The notes under the pieces were generated by a model that was not told where the DNA came from, ran no database searches, and was given only the letters and a program-made list of their open reading frames with translations. Positions 42,980-51,190 of a stretch of 64,000 nucleotides of DNA are shown in pieces. Within the stretch, counting starts at the first letter, position 1, and every line of letters begins with the position of its first letter. A program made the position numbers and the translations under genes. This DNA comes from Parvularcula sp039818345 (GTDB taxonomy: Bacteria > Pseudomonadota > Alphaproteobacteria > Caulobacterales > Parvularculaceae), in assembly GCA_039818345.1 (NCBI GenBank), contig JBCBUC010000022.1:1-64000 (forward strand), in the 5' to 3' direction.

Positions 42980-44568
42980 TCCGTTTCGCAGAACTCCTGA
43001 CACGGCTCATACTCACCCCTTCGCGTCACGGTAAGATCCGCCTCTTGATTGACTTTTTTCAAGAGGTGCCAGACCCTGACCGCGGTTGGGCTGTGGCCGC
43101 TATCACGCGAGATTTAGAGATCAAGACGATCAAAAACGCAGCGATCCGAACGCTGGTGATCTCCCGTGTCGACGAAGTCCTGTTTGATTTAAGCCGGGAC
43201 TATGTCGGGGACACAGCCGAGGCGGTGTCGCTCATTTGGCCGGTCAAGCCGGGCGCCAATCGGGTGCCGACGCTATCGGAGGTCGTCACAGAGCTCAACG
43301 CTGCGTCGCGAACTGAGGCGCCGCAGCTTGTTGAGGCGTGGTTTGATGCTCTTGATGCTGATGGACGTTGGGCGCTCATTAAACTGATCACCGGTGGCTT
43401 GCGTATTGGCGTGGCTGCCCGTCTTGTGAAACTGGCGCTTGCTTCGTTTGGTGATAAAGAGCCGCAAGACATCGAAGAGCTCTGGCATGGTCTTCAACCG
43501 CCTTACGAGCCGCTCTTTGCATGGCTCGAAGGCAGAGCCGAAAAGCCGCACAATGCGATGAAGGCACCGTTTCGGCCCGTGATGCTGAGCCATCCGATTG
43601 AGGAAGCGGACAAGGAACGGATCGATCTTGCGGCCATGACGGCGGAATGGAAGTGGGACGGGATCCGTGTTCAGATGGTCCGTGAAGGCGATGAAGCGCG
43701 GCTTTACACGCGCACAGGCGATGACATTTCACAGACGTTCCCCGATGTGATTGAGGGCTTTCCCGTGGATGCGGCGATCGACGGTGAGCTGTTGGTTTTC
43801 GATCCCGCCGTGCCCGACCGTTTCGAGGTGCGCCCGTTCAATGATCTCCAGCAACGCCTCAACCGCAAAAGCGTGACAGCAAAGATGCTGAACGCCTCTC
43901 CGGCATTTATCCGTGCCTACGACCTTCTTTGGACGGAGGGGCAAGACCTACGGGCGCGATCGTTAAAAGACCGCCGCGCTGCCCTTGCGAACCTCATTGG
44001 TGATGGCCTGCCGCGGGTTGACCTCAGTGAAGAGATTGAAATCGCCGATTGGCCGTCCTTGGAGGCACGTCGCTCGTCACCACCGATTGATGCGATCGAG
44101 GGGGTGATGCTCAAGGCGAAAGACAGCGTTTATGTTCCTGGTCGCCCCAAAGGCCCGTGGTGGAAATGGAAAAAGGATCCGCGCCTTGTGGATGCGGTCT
44201 TGATGTATGCCCAGCGAGGACGGGGGAAGCGCGCTGGTTTTTACTCAGACTACACGTTCGGTTGCTGGCGCGACGGTGCGCTCGTCCCTGTTGGCAAAGC
44301 CTATCATGGCTTCACCGATGAGGAGCTCAAGAAAATTGATAAGTTCGTCCGTGATCATACGGTCGATCGCTATGGACCGGTCCGCGCCGTCCGGGCGGAG
44401 CCTGACTTCGGCCTTGTTTTTGAGGTTGCCTTTGAGGGGCTGCAGCGCTCTCCTCGGCATAAGTCCGGTGTGGCGATGCGGTTTCCGCGCATCAACCGGC
44501 TGCGCTGGGATAAGCCGGCCGGCGAAGCCGACCAGCTCTCTTTTCTAGAAGCCATGCTTCCCGATTAG
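42976..44568 (+). CDS. ATP-dependent DNA ligase (LigC/LigB type)
   Basis: This 530-residue protein has an N-terminal helical domain (about 1-180), the adenylation motif EWKWDGIRVQ (Lys is the AMP acceptor), DGELLVFDP, EGVMLKAKDSVY and WWKWKKDP, and a C-terminal OB domain with VPVGKAYHGFTDEEL. It seals nicks in a repair pathway separate from NAD-dependent LigA. The usual four-gene module also has a DEXH helicase and a phosphoesterase; neither is adjacent here. Its stop shares bases with the cysNC stop (TTAG, 44565-44568). Confidence 0.93.
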   Translation: MIRFAELLTRLILTPSRHGKIRLLIDFFQEVPDPDRGWAVAAITRDLEIKTIKNAAIRTLVISRVDEVLFDLSRDYVGDTAEAVSLIWPVKPGANRVPTLSEVVTELNAASRTEAPQLVEAWFDALDADGRWALIKLITGGLRIGVAARLVKLALASFGDKEPQDIEELWHGLQPPYEPLFAWLEGRAEKPHNAMKAPFRPVMLSHPIEEADKERIDLAAMTAEWKWDGIRVQMVREGDEARLYTRTGDDISQTFPDVIEGFPVDAAIDGELLVFDPAVPDRFEVRPFNDLQQRLNRKSVTAKMLNASPAFIRAYDLLWTEGQDLRARSLKDRRAALANLIGDGLPRVDLSEEIEIADWPSLEARRSSPPIDAIEGVMLKAKDSVYVPGRPKGPWWKWKKDPRLVDAVLMYAQRGRGKRAGFYSDYTFGCWRDGALVPVGKAYHGFTDEELKKIDKFVRDHTVDRYGPVRAVRAEPDFGLVFEVAFEGLQRSPRHKSGVAMRFPRINRLRWDKPAGEADQLSFLEAMLPD

Positions 44569-46469
44569 GAAACCGAGAGATATCCTTTGCGATCGAGGTA
44601 TTCGACAATCTCTTCAGCTGCTTTTTCAGCAGCAATTTCTGAGGTGTCGATCGTGATCTCGGGGTTCTCGGGCGGCTCATAAGGGCTATCGATGCCCGTG
44701 AAGTTCTTGATCTCACCTTTGCGCGCCTTGGCGTAAAGACCTTTGACGTCGCGTTGTTCGGCGACCTCGAGCGGTGTAGAGATGTAGACTTCGATGAACT
44801 CGTTCTCTTCCATACGCTCACGGACTGAATTGCGATCAGCGGTGAATGGGGAAATGAACGAAACGAGGGTGATCACCCCGGCATCGACCATCAGCTTACC
44901 GGCTTCACCAATCCGGCGGATATTCTCCACACGGTCAGCATCCGTGAAACCGAGGTCTTTGTTAAGCCCATGGCGAATGTTGTCGCCATCCATCACATAG
45001 GTCAGGCGGCCAAGGTCATGTAGGCGCTTCTCGACCAAATTGGCGACGGTCGATTTGCCAGAGCCTGAAAGACCGGTGAACCAAAGCATGCAAGACTTTT
45101 GCCCGACGATCTGCTGGCGAGCATTTTTATCGACTTCGAGGGCTTGCCAATGAACGTTTTTCGACCGGCGAAGCGCGTAATCGATCATCCCGACACCGAC
45201 CGTGTGGTTGGTGAGGCGGTCGATCAGGATGAAGCTCCCCATCGCCCGGTTGTCCGTGTAAGCATCGAACACAAGACGTTGGTTCAGCGAGATGTTGCAT
45301 TCGCCGATTTCATTGAGCTTGAGCGTCTTACCGGAGAGATGCTCCAACGTGTTCACGTCGATCCGGTGCTTCAGATCGGTGATCTGTGCAGGGATCATCC
45401 GGTTGTTTGACTTAAGAATGTACTGCCGTCCGGGCAGCATCTCTTCGTCATCCATCCAAAGAATTTTGGCTTGCAACTGGCCGGCTTGCTCAGATGGCTG
45501 CTGGGCAGCGGCGATCACGTCACCCCGACTGGCGTCCACCTCGTCGGCGAGTGTGATCGTCACGGCACGGTTCTTATCTGCCATGGCAAGGTCGCCCTCG
45601 CGGGTGACAATCCTCTCCACCGTCGTGCGCTTGCCTGACGGCAGGATCACCACCTCATCGCCAGGTGCCACCGAGCCGGAAACGACCGTGCCCGCAAACC
45701 CGCGGAAGTCGAGGTTTGGACGGTTTACCCATTGGACAGGCATGCGGAAGGGTTGTTCTTCCTTGCGCGACGCATCGATGGTTTCGAGGTAAGGCAGAAG
45801 CGCTGATCCATCATACCACGGCGTGTTTTGGCTTTGGGTCAGCATGTTGTCACCTTTGAGGGCCGACAAAGGCATGCAGGTGATGGATTCAAAGCCCAAC
45901 GGCTTTGAAAACTCGCGATACTCTTCTTCAATTCCGCGGAAAATGTCTTCGCGATAATCCTTGAGGTCCATCTTGTTGATGGCAACCACCACATGGCGAA
46001 TACCGAGCAGCGAACAGATGAAACTGTGGCGGCGGGTTTGCGGCAGCACGCCTTGGCGCGCATCGATCAGGATGATCGCAACGTCCGCGGTTGATGCTCC
46101 AGTCGCCATATTGCGGGTGTACTGCTCATGGCCCGGTGTATCAGCGACGATAAACTTGCGTTTATCGGTCGAAAAAAAGCGATAGGCGACATCAATCGTG
46201 ATGCCCTGCTCACGTTCCGCAGCCAGACCATCAACCAGAAGTGCAAAGTCGATCTCGCCGCCTTGGGTACCGAATTTCTTACTGTCCGAACCCAGTGCAT
46301 CGAGCTGATCGTCGGCGATCGTTTTGGCGTCATAAAGAAGGCGCCCGATCAGGGTAGACTTGCCGTCGTCCACTGACCCACAGGTCAGGAAGCGCAGCAT
46401 GTCTTTGCGTTCGTGGGTGGCGAGATACTCGTGGATATCGTCGCCGTCTTTGAAGACCGAGCCGTCCAT
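44565..46469 (-). CDS. cysNC: Bifunctional ATP sulfurylase large subunit / APS kinase
   Basis: This 634-residue fusion has a GTPase domain (GSVDDGKSTLIGRLL, DTPGHEQY, NKMDL) for sulfate adenylylation and a C-terminal APS kinase (FTGLSGSGKSTVAN, DGDNIRHGLNKDLGF) from about residue 450. With CysD it makes APS and then PAPS, used for cysteine synthesis or as sulfate donor. It overlaps cysD by one base. Two PAPS-dependent sulfotransferase genes lie within 19 kb in the polysaccharide locus, so PAPS as a donor is a likely use here. Confidence 0.96.
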   Translation of the reverse strand: MDGSVFKDGDDIHEYLATHERKDMLRFLTCGSVDDGKSTLIGRLLYDAKTIADDQLDALGSDSKKFGTQGGEIDFALLVDGLAAEREQGITIDVAYRFFSTDKRKFIVADTPGHEQYTRNMATGASTADVAIILIDARQGVLPQTRRHSFICSLLGIRHVVVAINKMDLKDYREDIFRGIEEEYREFSKPLGFESITCMPLSALKGDNMLTQSQNTPWYDGSALLPYLETIDASRKEEQPFRMPVQWVNRPNLDFRGFAGTVVSGSVAPGDEVVILPSGKRTTVERIVTREGDLAMADKNRAVTITLADEVDASRGDVIAAAQQPSEQAGQLQAKILWMDDEEMLPGRQYILKSNNRMIPAQITDLKHRIDVNTLEHLSGKTLKLNEIGECNISLNQRLVFDAYTDNRAMGSFILIDRLTNHTVGVGMIDYALRRSKNVHWQALEVDKNARQQIVGQKSCMLWFTGLSGSGKSTVANLVEKRLHDLGRLTYVMDGDNIRHGLNKDLGFTDADRVENIRRIGEAGKLMVDAGVITLVSFISPFTADRNSVRERMEENEFIEVYISTPLEVAEQRDVKGLYAKARKGEIKNFTGIDSPYEPPENPEITIDTSEIAAEKAAEEIVEYLDRKGYLSVS

Positions 46470-47590
46470 TAGAAGTATCCTTCTTGTTTTTTCTTCTCCA
46501 TCGAGGCGGATTGGTCGTGGTCAATGACCCGGCCTTGACGCTCAGAGCTCCGGGAAAGGAGCATCTCTTCGATGATTTGAGGGAGGGAGGTGGCGTTTGA
46601 CTCCACCGCACCGGTCAATGGATAACAGCCCAAGGTCCGGAAACGGACCATTTTCATTTCAGGCTTCTCGCCGTCATGAAGCGGCATGCGGTCATCGTCG
46701 ACCATGATGAGCGTACCGTCGCGCTCAACAACTGGCCGTTCAGCTGCGAGGTAGAGCGGAACCATGTCGATGTTCTCGCGAGCGATGTACTGCCAGACGT
46801 CAAGTTCCGTCCAGTTGGAGATCGGGAACACGCGGGTCGATTCACCAGGCGCGGTCCGCGTGTTGTAGATGTTCCAGAGTTCTGGCCGTTGGTTCTTTGG
46901 GTCCCAGCGATGGTCGGCTGTCCGGAAACTGAAAATCCGTTCCTTCGCGCGGGACTTTTCTTCGTCCCGGCGCGCGCCGCCAAAGGCTGCGTCAAATTTA
47001 TAGTGATTGAGCGCTTGTTTCAGCGCTTGGGTTTTCATGATGTCCGTGTGCACAGCAGAGCCGTGGCTGAACGGGTTGACCCCCTGCCGAACGCCGTCTT
47101 CGTTGGTCCATACACGGAGTTCAATGCCGAGCCGATCCGGTAGAGCGTCGCGGAACTCGATCATCTGGCGAAACTTCCAGGTCGTGTCGACGTGGAGGAG
47201 CGGGAAGGGCGGTTTGGCGGGATAGAACGCCTTGAGCGCCAAATGCAGCATCACCGCGGAGTCTTTACCGATCGAGTAAAGCATCACCGGGTTTTCAACC
47301 TCGGCGACAACCTCGCGCATGATGTGGATCGCTTCTGCTTCGAGGCGATCAAGGTGGGTCATCGTTTCCGGCGAGATCAGGCCCTCGGCGCGGGGGGTCT
47401 CGGCGACCTCCATCGCGTCCAGACGCTGGGTCGCTTGTTCTAGGGTTTTGTCGGTCATGCCGCCCCCGTTTTTGATACGCTCAAGCCCCTTCCCATCATT
47501 GAGGAGCTTGCGGGAAATGGTGGTGAGGGAGAGGCCAGAGGTCTCACTGAGCCGCTCTGCGCGACGAATAAGGTCGTCTGTCGTTATCAT
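46469..47590 (-). CDS. cysD: ATP sulfurylase small subunit with extra N-terminal HTH-like domain
   Basis: This 373-residue protein is about 70 residues longer than the usual 300. From about 76 it is canonical CysD: MTHLDRLEAEAIHIMREV, LYSIGKDSAVMLHLA (PP-loop), FGGARRDEEKSRAKER, and SMEKKKQEGYF at the end. Residues 1-65 (DDLIRRAERLSETSG, LTTISRKLLNDGKGLERIKNG, TDKTLEQA) resemble the small helix-turn-helix domains of proteobacterial repressor-like proteins. GGGAGA seven bases before ATG 47590 supports the long form. Three ATCGTGGG sites lie upstream at 32-33 bp spacing. Self-regulation is an inference. Confidence 0.9.
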   Translation of the reverse strand: MITTDDLIRRAERLSETSGLSLTTISRKLLNDGKGLERIKNGGGMTDKTLEQATQRLDAMEVAETPRAEGLISPETMTHLDRLEAEAIHIMREVVAEVENPVMLYSIGKDSAVMLHLALKAFYPAKPPFPLLHVDTTWKFRQMIEFRDALPDRLGIELRVWTNEDGVRQGVNPFSHGSAVHTDIMKTQALKQALNHYKFDAAFGGARRDEEKSRAKERIFSFRTADHRWDPKNQRPELWNIYNTRTAPGESTRVFPISNWTELDVWQYIARENIDMVPLYLAAERPVVERDGTLIMVDDDRMPLHDGEKPEMKMVRFRTLGCYPLTGAVESNATSLPQIIEEMLLSRSSERQGRVIDHDQSASMEKKKQEGYF

Positions 47591-47664
47591 CGTGGGTCTC
47601 CCACACCTTTATGAGCAGGCAATCGTGGGAATATCAAGAAAAAGAAGAGGGCAATCGTGGGAAT
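47589..47664. promoter_or_regulatory. Three phased ATCGTGGG sites upstream of cysD
   Basis: ATCGTGGG occurs at 47589-47596, 47622-47629 and 47654-47661, 33 and 32 bp apart, about three helical turns. The outer two are part of a longer direct repeat GGCAATCGTGGGAAT (47618-47632, 47650-47664). The copy nearest the gene forms a hairpin GTGGG-TCT-CCCAC (47592-47604) that contains the cysD ribosome site. The arrangement fits cooperative binding by a regulator. Confidence 0.6.
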
Positions 47665-47725
47665 TTTGAGGCCTTCAGATTGGGACGCCATGCGCTTAGA
47701 AGGCTAATTGCAAGAAATACTTGGA

Positions 47726-47753
47726 AAATCCCCAGATTTGAGCCTAGGGATTT
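47726..47753 (-). terminator. Weak terminator candidate after the hydrolase pseudogene
   Basis: AAATCCC (47726-47732) and GGGATTT (47747-47753) pair across a 14-base loop. On the minus strand the stem ends in a short T-run. It lies 24 bases past the hydrolase stop and upstream of the cysD control region. Confidence 0.35.
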
Positions 47754-47776
47754 CGCTATTTCGAGCGTGGGACGAG

Positions 47777-48750
47777 TTACCGGATGTCTCGTTCGTGCAG
47801 GAAGGTCCTGATCTTCTCAGCGATCAGGGCACCGTCCTCTTCCAGGGCGAAGTGTCCCGTTTCGAGAATGTTGTAGTCGACGTCCTGGGCGTCCCGAAGG
47901 TAACCCTCTGCACCTGGCACCGGGAAGAACGCGTCGTTGCGGGCCCACACGATCAGCACAGGCGGCTGATGGTCTCTGAGATAGGCCTGCCACTCCGGGT
48001 AGAGCGCGACGTTGTTCCGGTAGTCATAGAAAAGGCCGAGCTGCACCTCGTCTTGACCTGGGCGGGACAGTGCCTGGTGATCGAGCAGCCAATTGTCTGG
48101 CAAGATCCCTTCTGGGTTTCTCGTGCCGTGCGTGTACTGCCATTTGAGACCTTCTAACGAGAAGATTTGGTCCACGATGGCATTTTCCAGCTCGTGATTA
48201 CCTCGGCCTTGTTCCCAAAGCTGCATGATCGGTGCCCACGTGGCCTCGTTGATACCTTCCTCGTAAATATTGCCATTCTGAACGAGCAGGGCCTCGATGC
48301 GTTCTGGGTGCTCGGTCGCAATCCGCATACCGATCGGCGCACCGTAGTCTTGGATGAACAGCGAGTAGCGCGTGATCTCGCGCTGTTCGAGGAACAGATC
48401 GATCGTCTCTGCGATGTTGTCGAAAGAGTACTCATACTCGTCCGCAGAAGGATACGCGCTGGCACCAAACCCGGGATAGTCCATCGCAATGACGTAGAAA
48501 TCATCGCTCAGATCATCGATGAGGTTTCTGTACTGATGGGATGAGCTTGGAAAGCCGTGCAGCAGCACGATAGCCGGGTTCGATCGGTCCCCAGCTTCCC
48601 GGAAAAGATCTCAAGGCCTTCCACCGTTTCGTAGCCATGGCTCTGTCGGGGCAGGGGGGCTTCAGCGTAAGCGCTGAAACCCGCCGTGCTCACGGCGATC
48701 CCCAGATTGAGGGTCGCCGCGGCCACTGCCGAAAGGGTCCGTTTGAACAT
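47777..48750 (-). pseudogene. Exported alpha/beta hydrolase, frameshifted
   Basis: ATG 48750 (GGGAG upstream) opens a signal peptide and HGYETVEGLEIF. The frame then continues wrongly. One frame over, REAGDRSNPAIVLLHG leads into the rest of the hydrolase to 47777. The break is near 48600-48606, where ATCTTTTCCGGG would be expected to read ATCTTTTACCGGG, a one-base loss. The remaining domain is intact: HGFPSSSHQYR, the nucleophile region IQDYGAPIG (Asp, as in haloalkane dehalogenase/epoxide hydrolase relatives), VWARNDAFFP and the final ETGHFALEEDG His. It is either a recent pseudogene or a sequencing error. Last gene of the TetR/SDR unit. Confidence 0.85.
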
Positions 48751-48776
48751 GTCGTGAGCTCCCTTTCGGTTCACTG

Positions 48777-49550
48777 CTACTGACGACCGGCGGTCACGCC
48801 GCCATCGACAGAAAGAATGGATCCTGTGATCCAGGATGCCTGATCAGACGCGAGGTAGAGGAGGGCTTCGGCAACATCCGCTGGCTGACCATTCCGGCCA
48901 ATCGGGTGGAAATCGTTGAAGGTGGGAAGCGTCTCGGCCACCTGTTCTTCGCTCATGAATGTTCCGTAGACAGGCGTCTCGACAACCGCTGGTGCTACAG
49001 CGTTGACGCGGATGTTGTCGCCAGCAAGCTCAATTGCGAGGTTCTTGACCAGCTGGTGCACACCGGCATTGGCTGCCGAGTAAGCTGATGATGGTGTCAC
49101 GCCGATCGCTTGGATCGCCCACATGGAGCCGGTCTGCACAATCGCTCCGCCGCCGCGTTTCTTGATCGCTTTGGCTGCGGCCTGGGCGACGAAGAACTTG
49201 CCCTTCAGGATGATGTCGAGGAACCGGTCGTAGTCGCCCTCGGTCAGCTCAAGGAACGGTTTCGGCTCAAAGACGCCTGCATTGTTGAAGAGGATATCCA
49301 CGCCGCCGAACCGCTCCGTGGCGAGAGCAACGAGGCGATCGCCTGTGCTGGTGTCAGAGACATCAGAGGCGAGGATCGCCACTTGATCATTGTTGCCGAT
49401 CTCTTGGGCGGCTTCTTGAAGCTTGGCTTCGTTGCGGCCGTTGATCACCACACGTCCGCCTTCCGCGACGAAACGCTTGGCGACTTCTTTGCCAATGCCC
49501 GAACCACCGCCGGTGACAAGAGCAACTTTACCTGTGAAACGCTGAGACAT
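48777..49550 (-). CDS. SDR-family protein with YxxxN instead of YxxxK
   Basis: This 257-residue classical SDR has VTGGGSGIGKEVAKRF, NNAGVFEPKPF, QTGSMWA and YSAANAG. The expected catalytic Lys is Asn (codon AAT confirmed), while Tyr and Ser remain, so activity may be reduced or altered. ATG 49550 has AAGGA 8 bases upstream; ATG 49556 is too close to it. A 12-bp sequence shared with the tetR upstream region lies just before the gene, so TetR control is likely. Substrate unknown. Confidence 0.85.
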   Translation of the reverse strand: MSQRFTGKVALVTGGGSGIGKEVAKRFVAEGGRVVINGRNEAKLQEAAQEIGNNDQVAILASDVSDTSTGDRLVALATERFGGVDILFNNAGVFEPKPFLELTEGDYDRFLDIILKGKFFVAQAAAKAIKKRGGGAIVQTGSMWAIQAIGVTPSSAYSAANAGVHQLVKNLAIELAGDNIRVNAVAPAVVETPVYGTFMSEEQVAETLPTFNDFHPIGRNGQPADVAEALLYLASDQASWITGSILSVDGGVTAGRQ

Positions 49551-49563
49551 GGTCATATTCCTT

Positions 49564-49575
49564 CCTACTAGTTGG
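49564..49575. promoter_or_regulatory. TetR operator candidate before the SDR gene
   Basis: On the minus strand this reads CCAACTAGTAGG, ending about 14 bases before the SDR start and overlapping the ribosome-site region. The same 12 bases occur before tetR at 50171-50182. Confidence 0.6.
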
Positions 49576-49603
49576 TAGTTTTGCTGGGTAAAATGAAAGC
49601 CGG

Positions 49604-50164
49604 TCATGTCAGCCGGCTTTCGAGGGAAAGGGTGGCTTGGTCGAAGTGGCTTGCGTCCTGCGCTGCGCGCGCAATCAGCTGGGCGCCTTCGACCAGGGCG
49701 ATGGTGGCGGCGGCCTCGGCCGCGGGGTCCACAACGCCTTTGATGGAGCCGTCGGTCATGGCGTCTTCATAGGTTTGAAGAAGCCAAGACGTGTTGTCTT
49801 TGTGGAACTGGTTCATCGACTCCAGCACCTGCTCGCTCAGGCTCTCTGGCCCAGCCGCGAAGGCGACACAGAGGCAAAGAGAGTGCCCACCCTGAAGGGC
49901 CTCGCGATAAGCGCCGACGAACTCTCGGATACGCTCGGCTGCCGTTGTCGCTGTACTGGCGACCCCTGCAAGCTTGACCACATGGGTCTCACGGTACCGC
50001 TCAATCAGCGCCAGGGCGAGGTCCGCCTTGGTGGGGAAGTGGTGGTGGATGCTCGCTTTGCGAATACCCACCTCTGCGGAGAGGTCGGCATAGCTAAAGG
50101 CATCATAGCCGCGGCTACGGGCCAGGCGCTCTGCGCTATCCAATATGCTATCTCGTCGTTCCAT
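49604..50164 (-). CDS. TetR/AcrR-family repressor
   Basis: This 186-residue protein has the N-terminal HTH MERRDSILDSAERLARSRGYDAFSYADL-type layout followed by GIRKASIHHHFPTKADL, then a helical ligand-binding domain with Cys residues in HSLCLCVAF. The open frame continues upstream to 50290, but ATG 50164 gives the normal family start. A 12-bp operator candidate lies six bases upstream and again before the SDR gene, implying autorepression and control of the SDR/hydrolase unit. Confidence 0.88.
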   Translation of the reverse strand: MERRDSILDSAERLARSRGYDAFSYADLSAEVGIRKASIHHHFPTKADLALALIERYRETHVVKLAGVASTATTAAERIREFVGAYREALQGGHSLCLCVAFAAGPESLSEQVLESMNQFHKDNTSWLLQTYEDAMTDGSIKGVVDPAAEAAATIALVEGAQLIARAAQDASHFDQATLSLESRLT

Positions 50165-50170
50165 GAAAAA

Positions 50171-50182
50171 CCAACTAGTAGG
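50171..50182. promoter_or_regulatory. TetR operator candidate before tetR
   Basis: CCAACTAGTAGG on the plus strand, identical to the minus strand at 49564-49575. It is six bases from the tetR start and would cover its promoter or leader. Confidence 0.6.
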
Positions 50183-50302
50183 TAGGTCCATCCTCTTCAA
50201 GAGTGCAGGAGCAAAAAAGTTGAGGACAGGCGCCGCTGCTGCACCAAACGACTGGTTCGTACGCAATTTCTTGCTACTCAATCGGTCCAAGGAGCGAGGC
50301 GT

Positions 50303-50725
50303 TTGTTGGAAGCTCAGTGTTCTTGTGGAGCGGTAACGGTATCAATCGATGCGCTGCCGGCGTTCATCAATGACTGCAATTGCTCGCTTTGCCGGAAGAG
50401 CGGCGCGGCGTGGGGCTATTTCACGGCCAGTCAGGTGCGGGTGGCGGGTGAAACTTCTGTTTTTGTCCGTTCTGATAAAGATCAGCCTGCGGTGCAAATC
50501 CACTCTTGCCCATCGTGCCATAGCACCACCCATTGGACGTTGACGGAGGACTTCCAGGCTAAGGCCCCGGATCCTGGTGCCACGGGGGTCAACATGCGTC
50601 TCTTTGCGAGCGATGCCCTCATCGGTGTGGAGATCCGCTTCCCAGATGGTGCGGCGTGGAGCGGGGAGGGCGATTATGGGTACCGTCGGCCGCCCTTTGT
50701 CGTGACGACCGACGTCCAGCTCTAA
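50303..50725 (+). CDS. GFA-family (CENP-V fold) zinc protein
   Basis: This 140-residue protein has the GFA domain pattern: CSCGAV (about 6-11), CNCSLCRKSGAAWGYF, then SCPSCHSTTHW. The Cys residues bind zinc. The family was named after glutathione-dependent formaldehyde-activating enzyme, but most members are uncharacterised. The start is TTG 50303 with AAGGAG upstream. It diverges from tetR and converges on the DUF1330 gene with one base between stops. Confidence 0.85.
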   Translation: MLEAQCSCGAVTVSIDALPAFINDCNCSLCRKSGAAWGYFTASQVRVAGETSVFVRSDKDQPAVQIHSCPSCHSTTHWTLTEDFQAKAPDPGATGVNMRLFASDALIGVEIRFPDGAAWSGEGDYGYRRPPFVVTTDVQL

Positions 50726-50726
50726 A

Positions 50727-51044
50727 TTAGCCGCGCGGCGGCAGGGTCTTCACCATGGTGAGGAATTTGAGCTCGGTGGCGCCGCGACGATGTTCAGACA
50801 GGGTTTGGTAGTCTGCGTCAGCATACCAGGCCTTTGCTGCCTCACTGCTGGGGAATTTGAAAATGATCACACGACCGGTGAGTGAATCGGTTCCTTCAAA
50901 CGTATCCGGCGTGTCGTCAAAGGTCACGAATTCGCCGCCATGTTTTTTGAGCAAAGGGAAAAATCCCTTTTCATAGGTGCGATAACCGTCCGGGTCATTG
51001 ATGGCGCTTAGATTGACGATCATGAACACAGGGGTGTCTTGCAT
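50727..51044 (-). CDS. DUF1330 protein
   Basis: This 105-residue ferredoxin-like alpha-beta protein has INDPDGYRTYEKGFFPLLKKHGG, GRVIIFKFPSSEAAKAWYAD and YQTLSEHRRGATELKFL, the DUF1330 signature. Function unknown; structures resemble dimeric EthD/antibiotic monooxygenase-type barrels. AAGGAA precedes the ATG. Confidence 0.88.
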   Translation of the reverse strand: MQDTPVFMIVNLSAINDPDGYRTYEKGFFPLLKKHGGEFVTFDDTPDTFEGTDSLTGRVIIFKFPSSEAAKAWYADADYQTLSEHRRGATELKFLTMVKTLPPRG

Positions 51045-51190
51045 AGTTTTGGTTCCTTGAAAGGTTGGTTTTGCGCCAGCCTAAGAGCCACCGTTCAAGA
51101 TGCCAGTCTTCGATCCAGTGGCAAGAATCGCGGGATGGACGATGCGAGCGACGTTGTGCTGTCGCAACGGAAGCGCAATGAGGGACAGGC

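Noticed and set aside
46469..47360. Internal start giving a normal-length CysD
   Set aside because: The candidate internal ATGs lack good ribosome sites, while ATG 47590 has GGGAGA and the extension reads as an organised domain. Not fully excluded.
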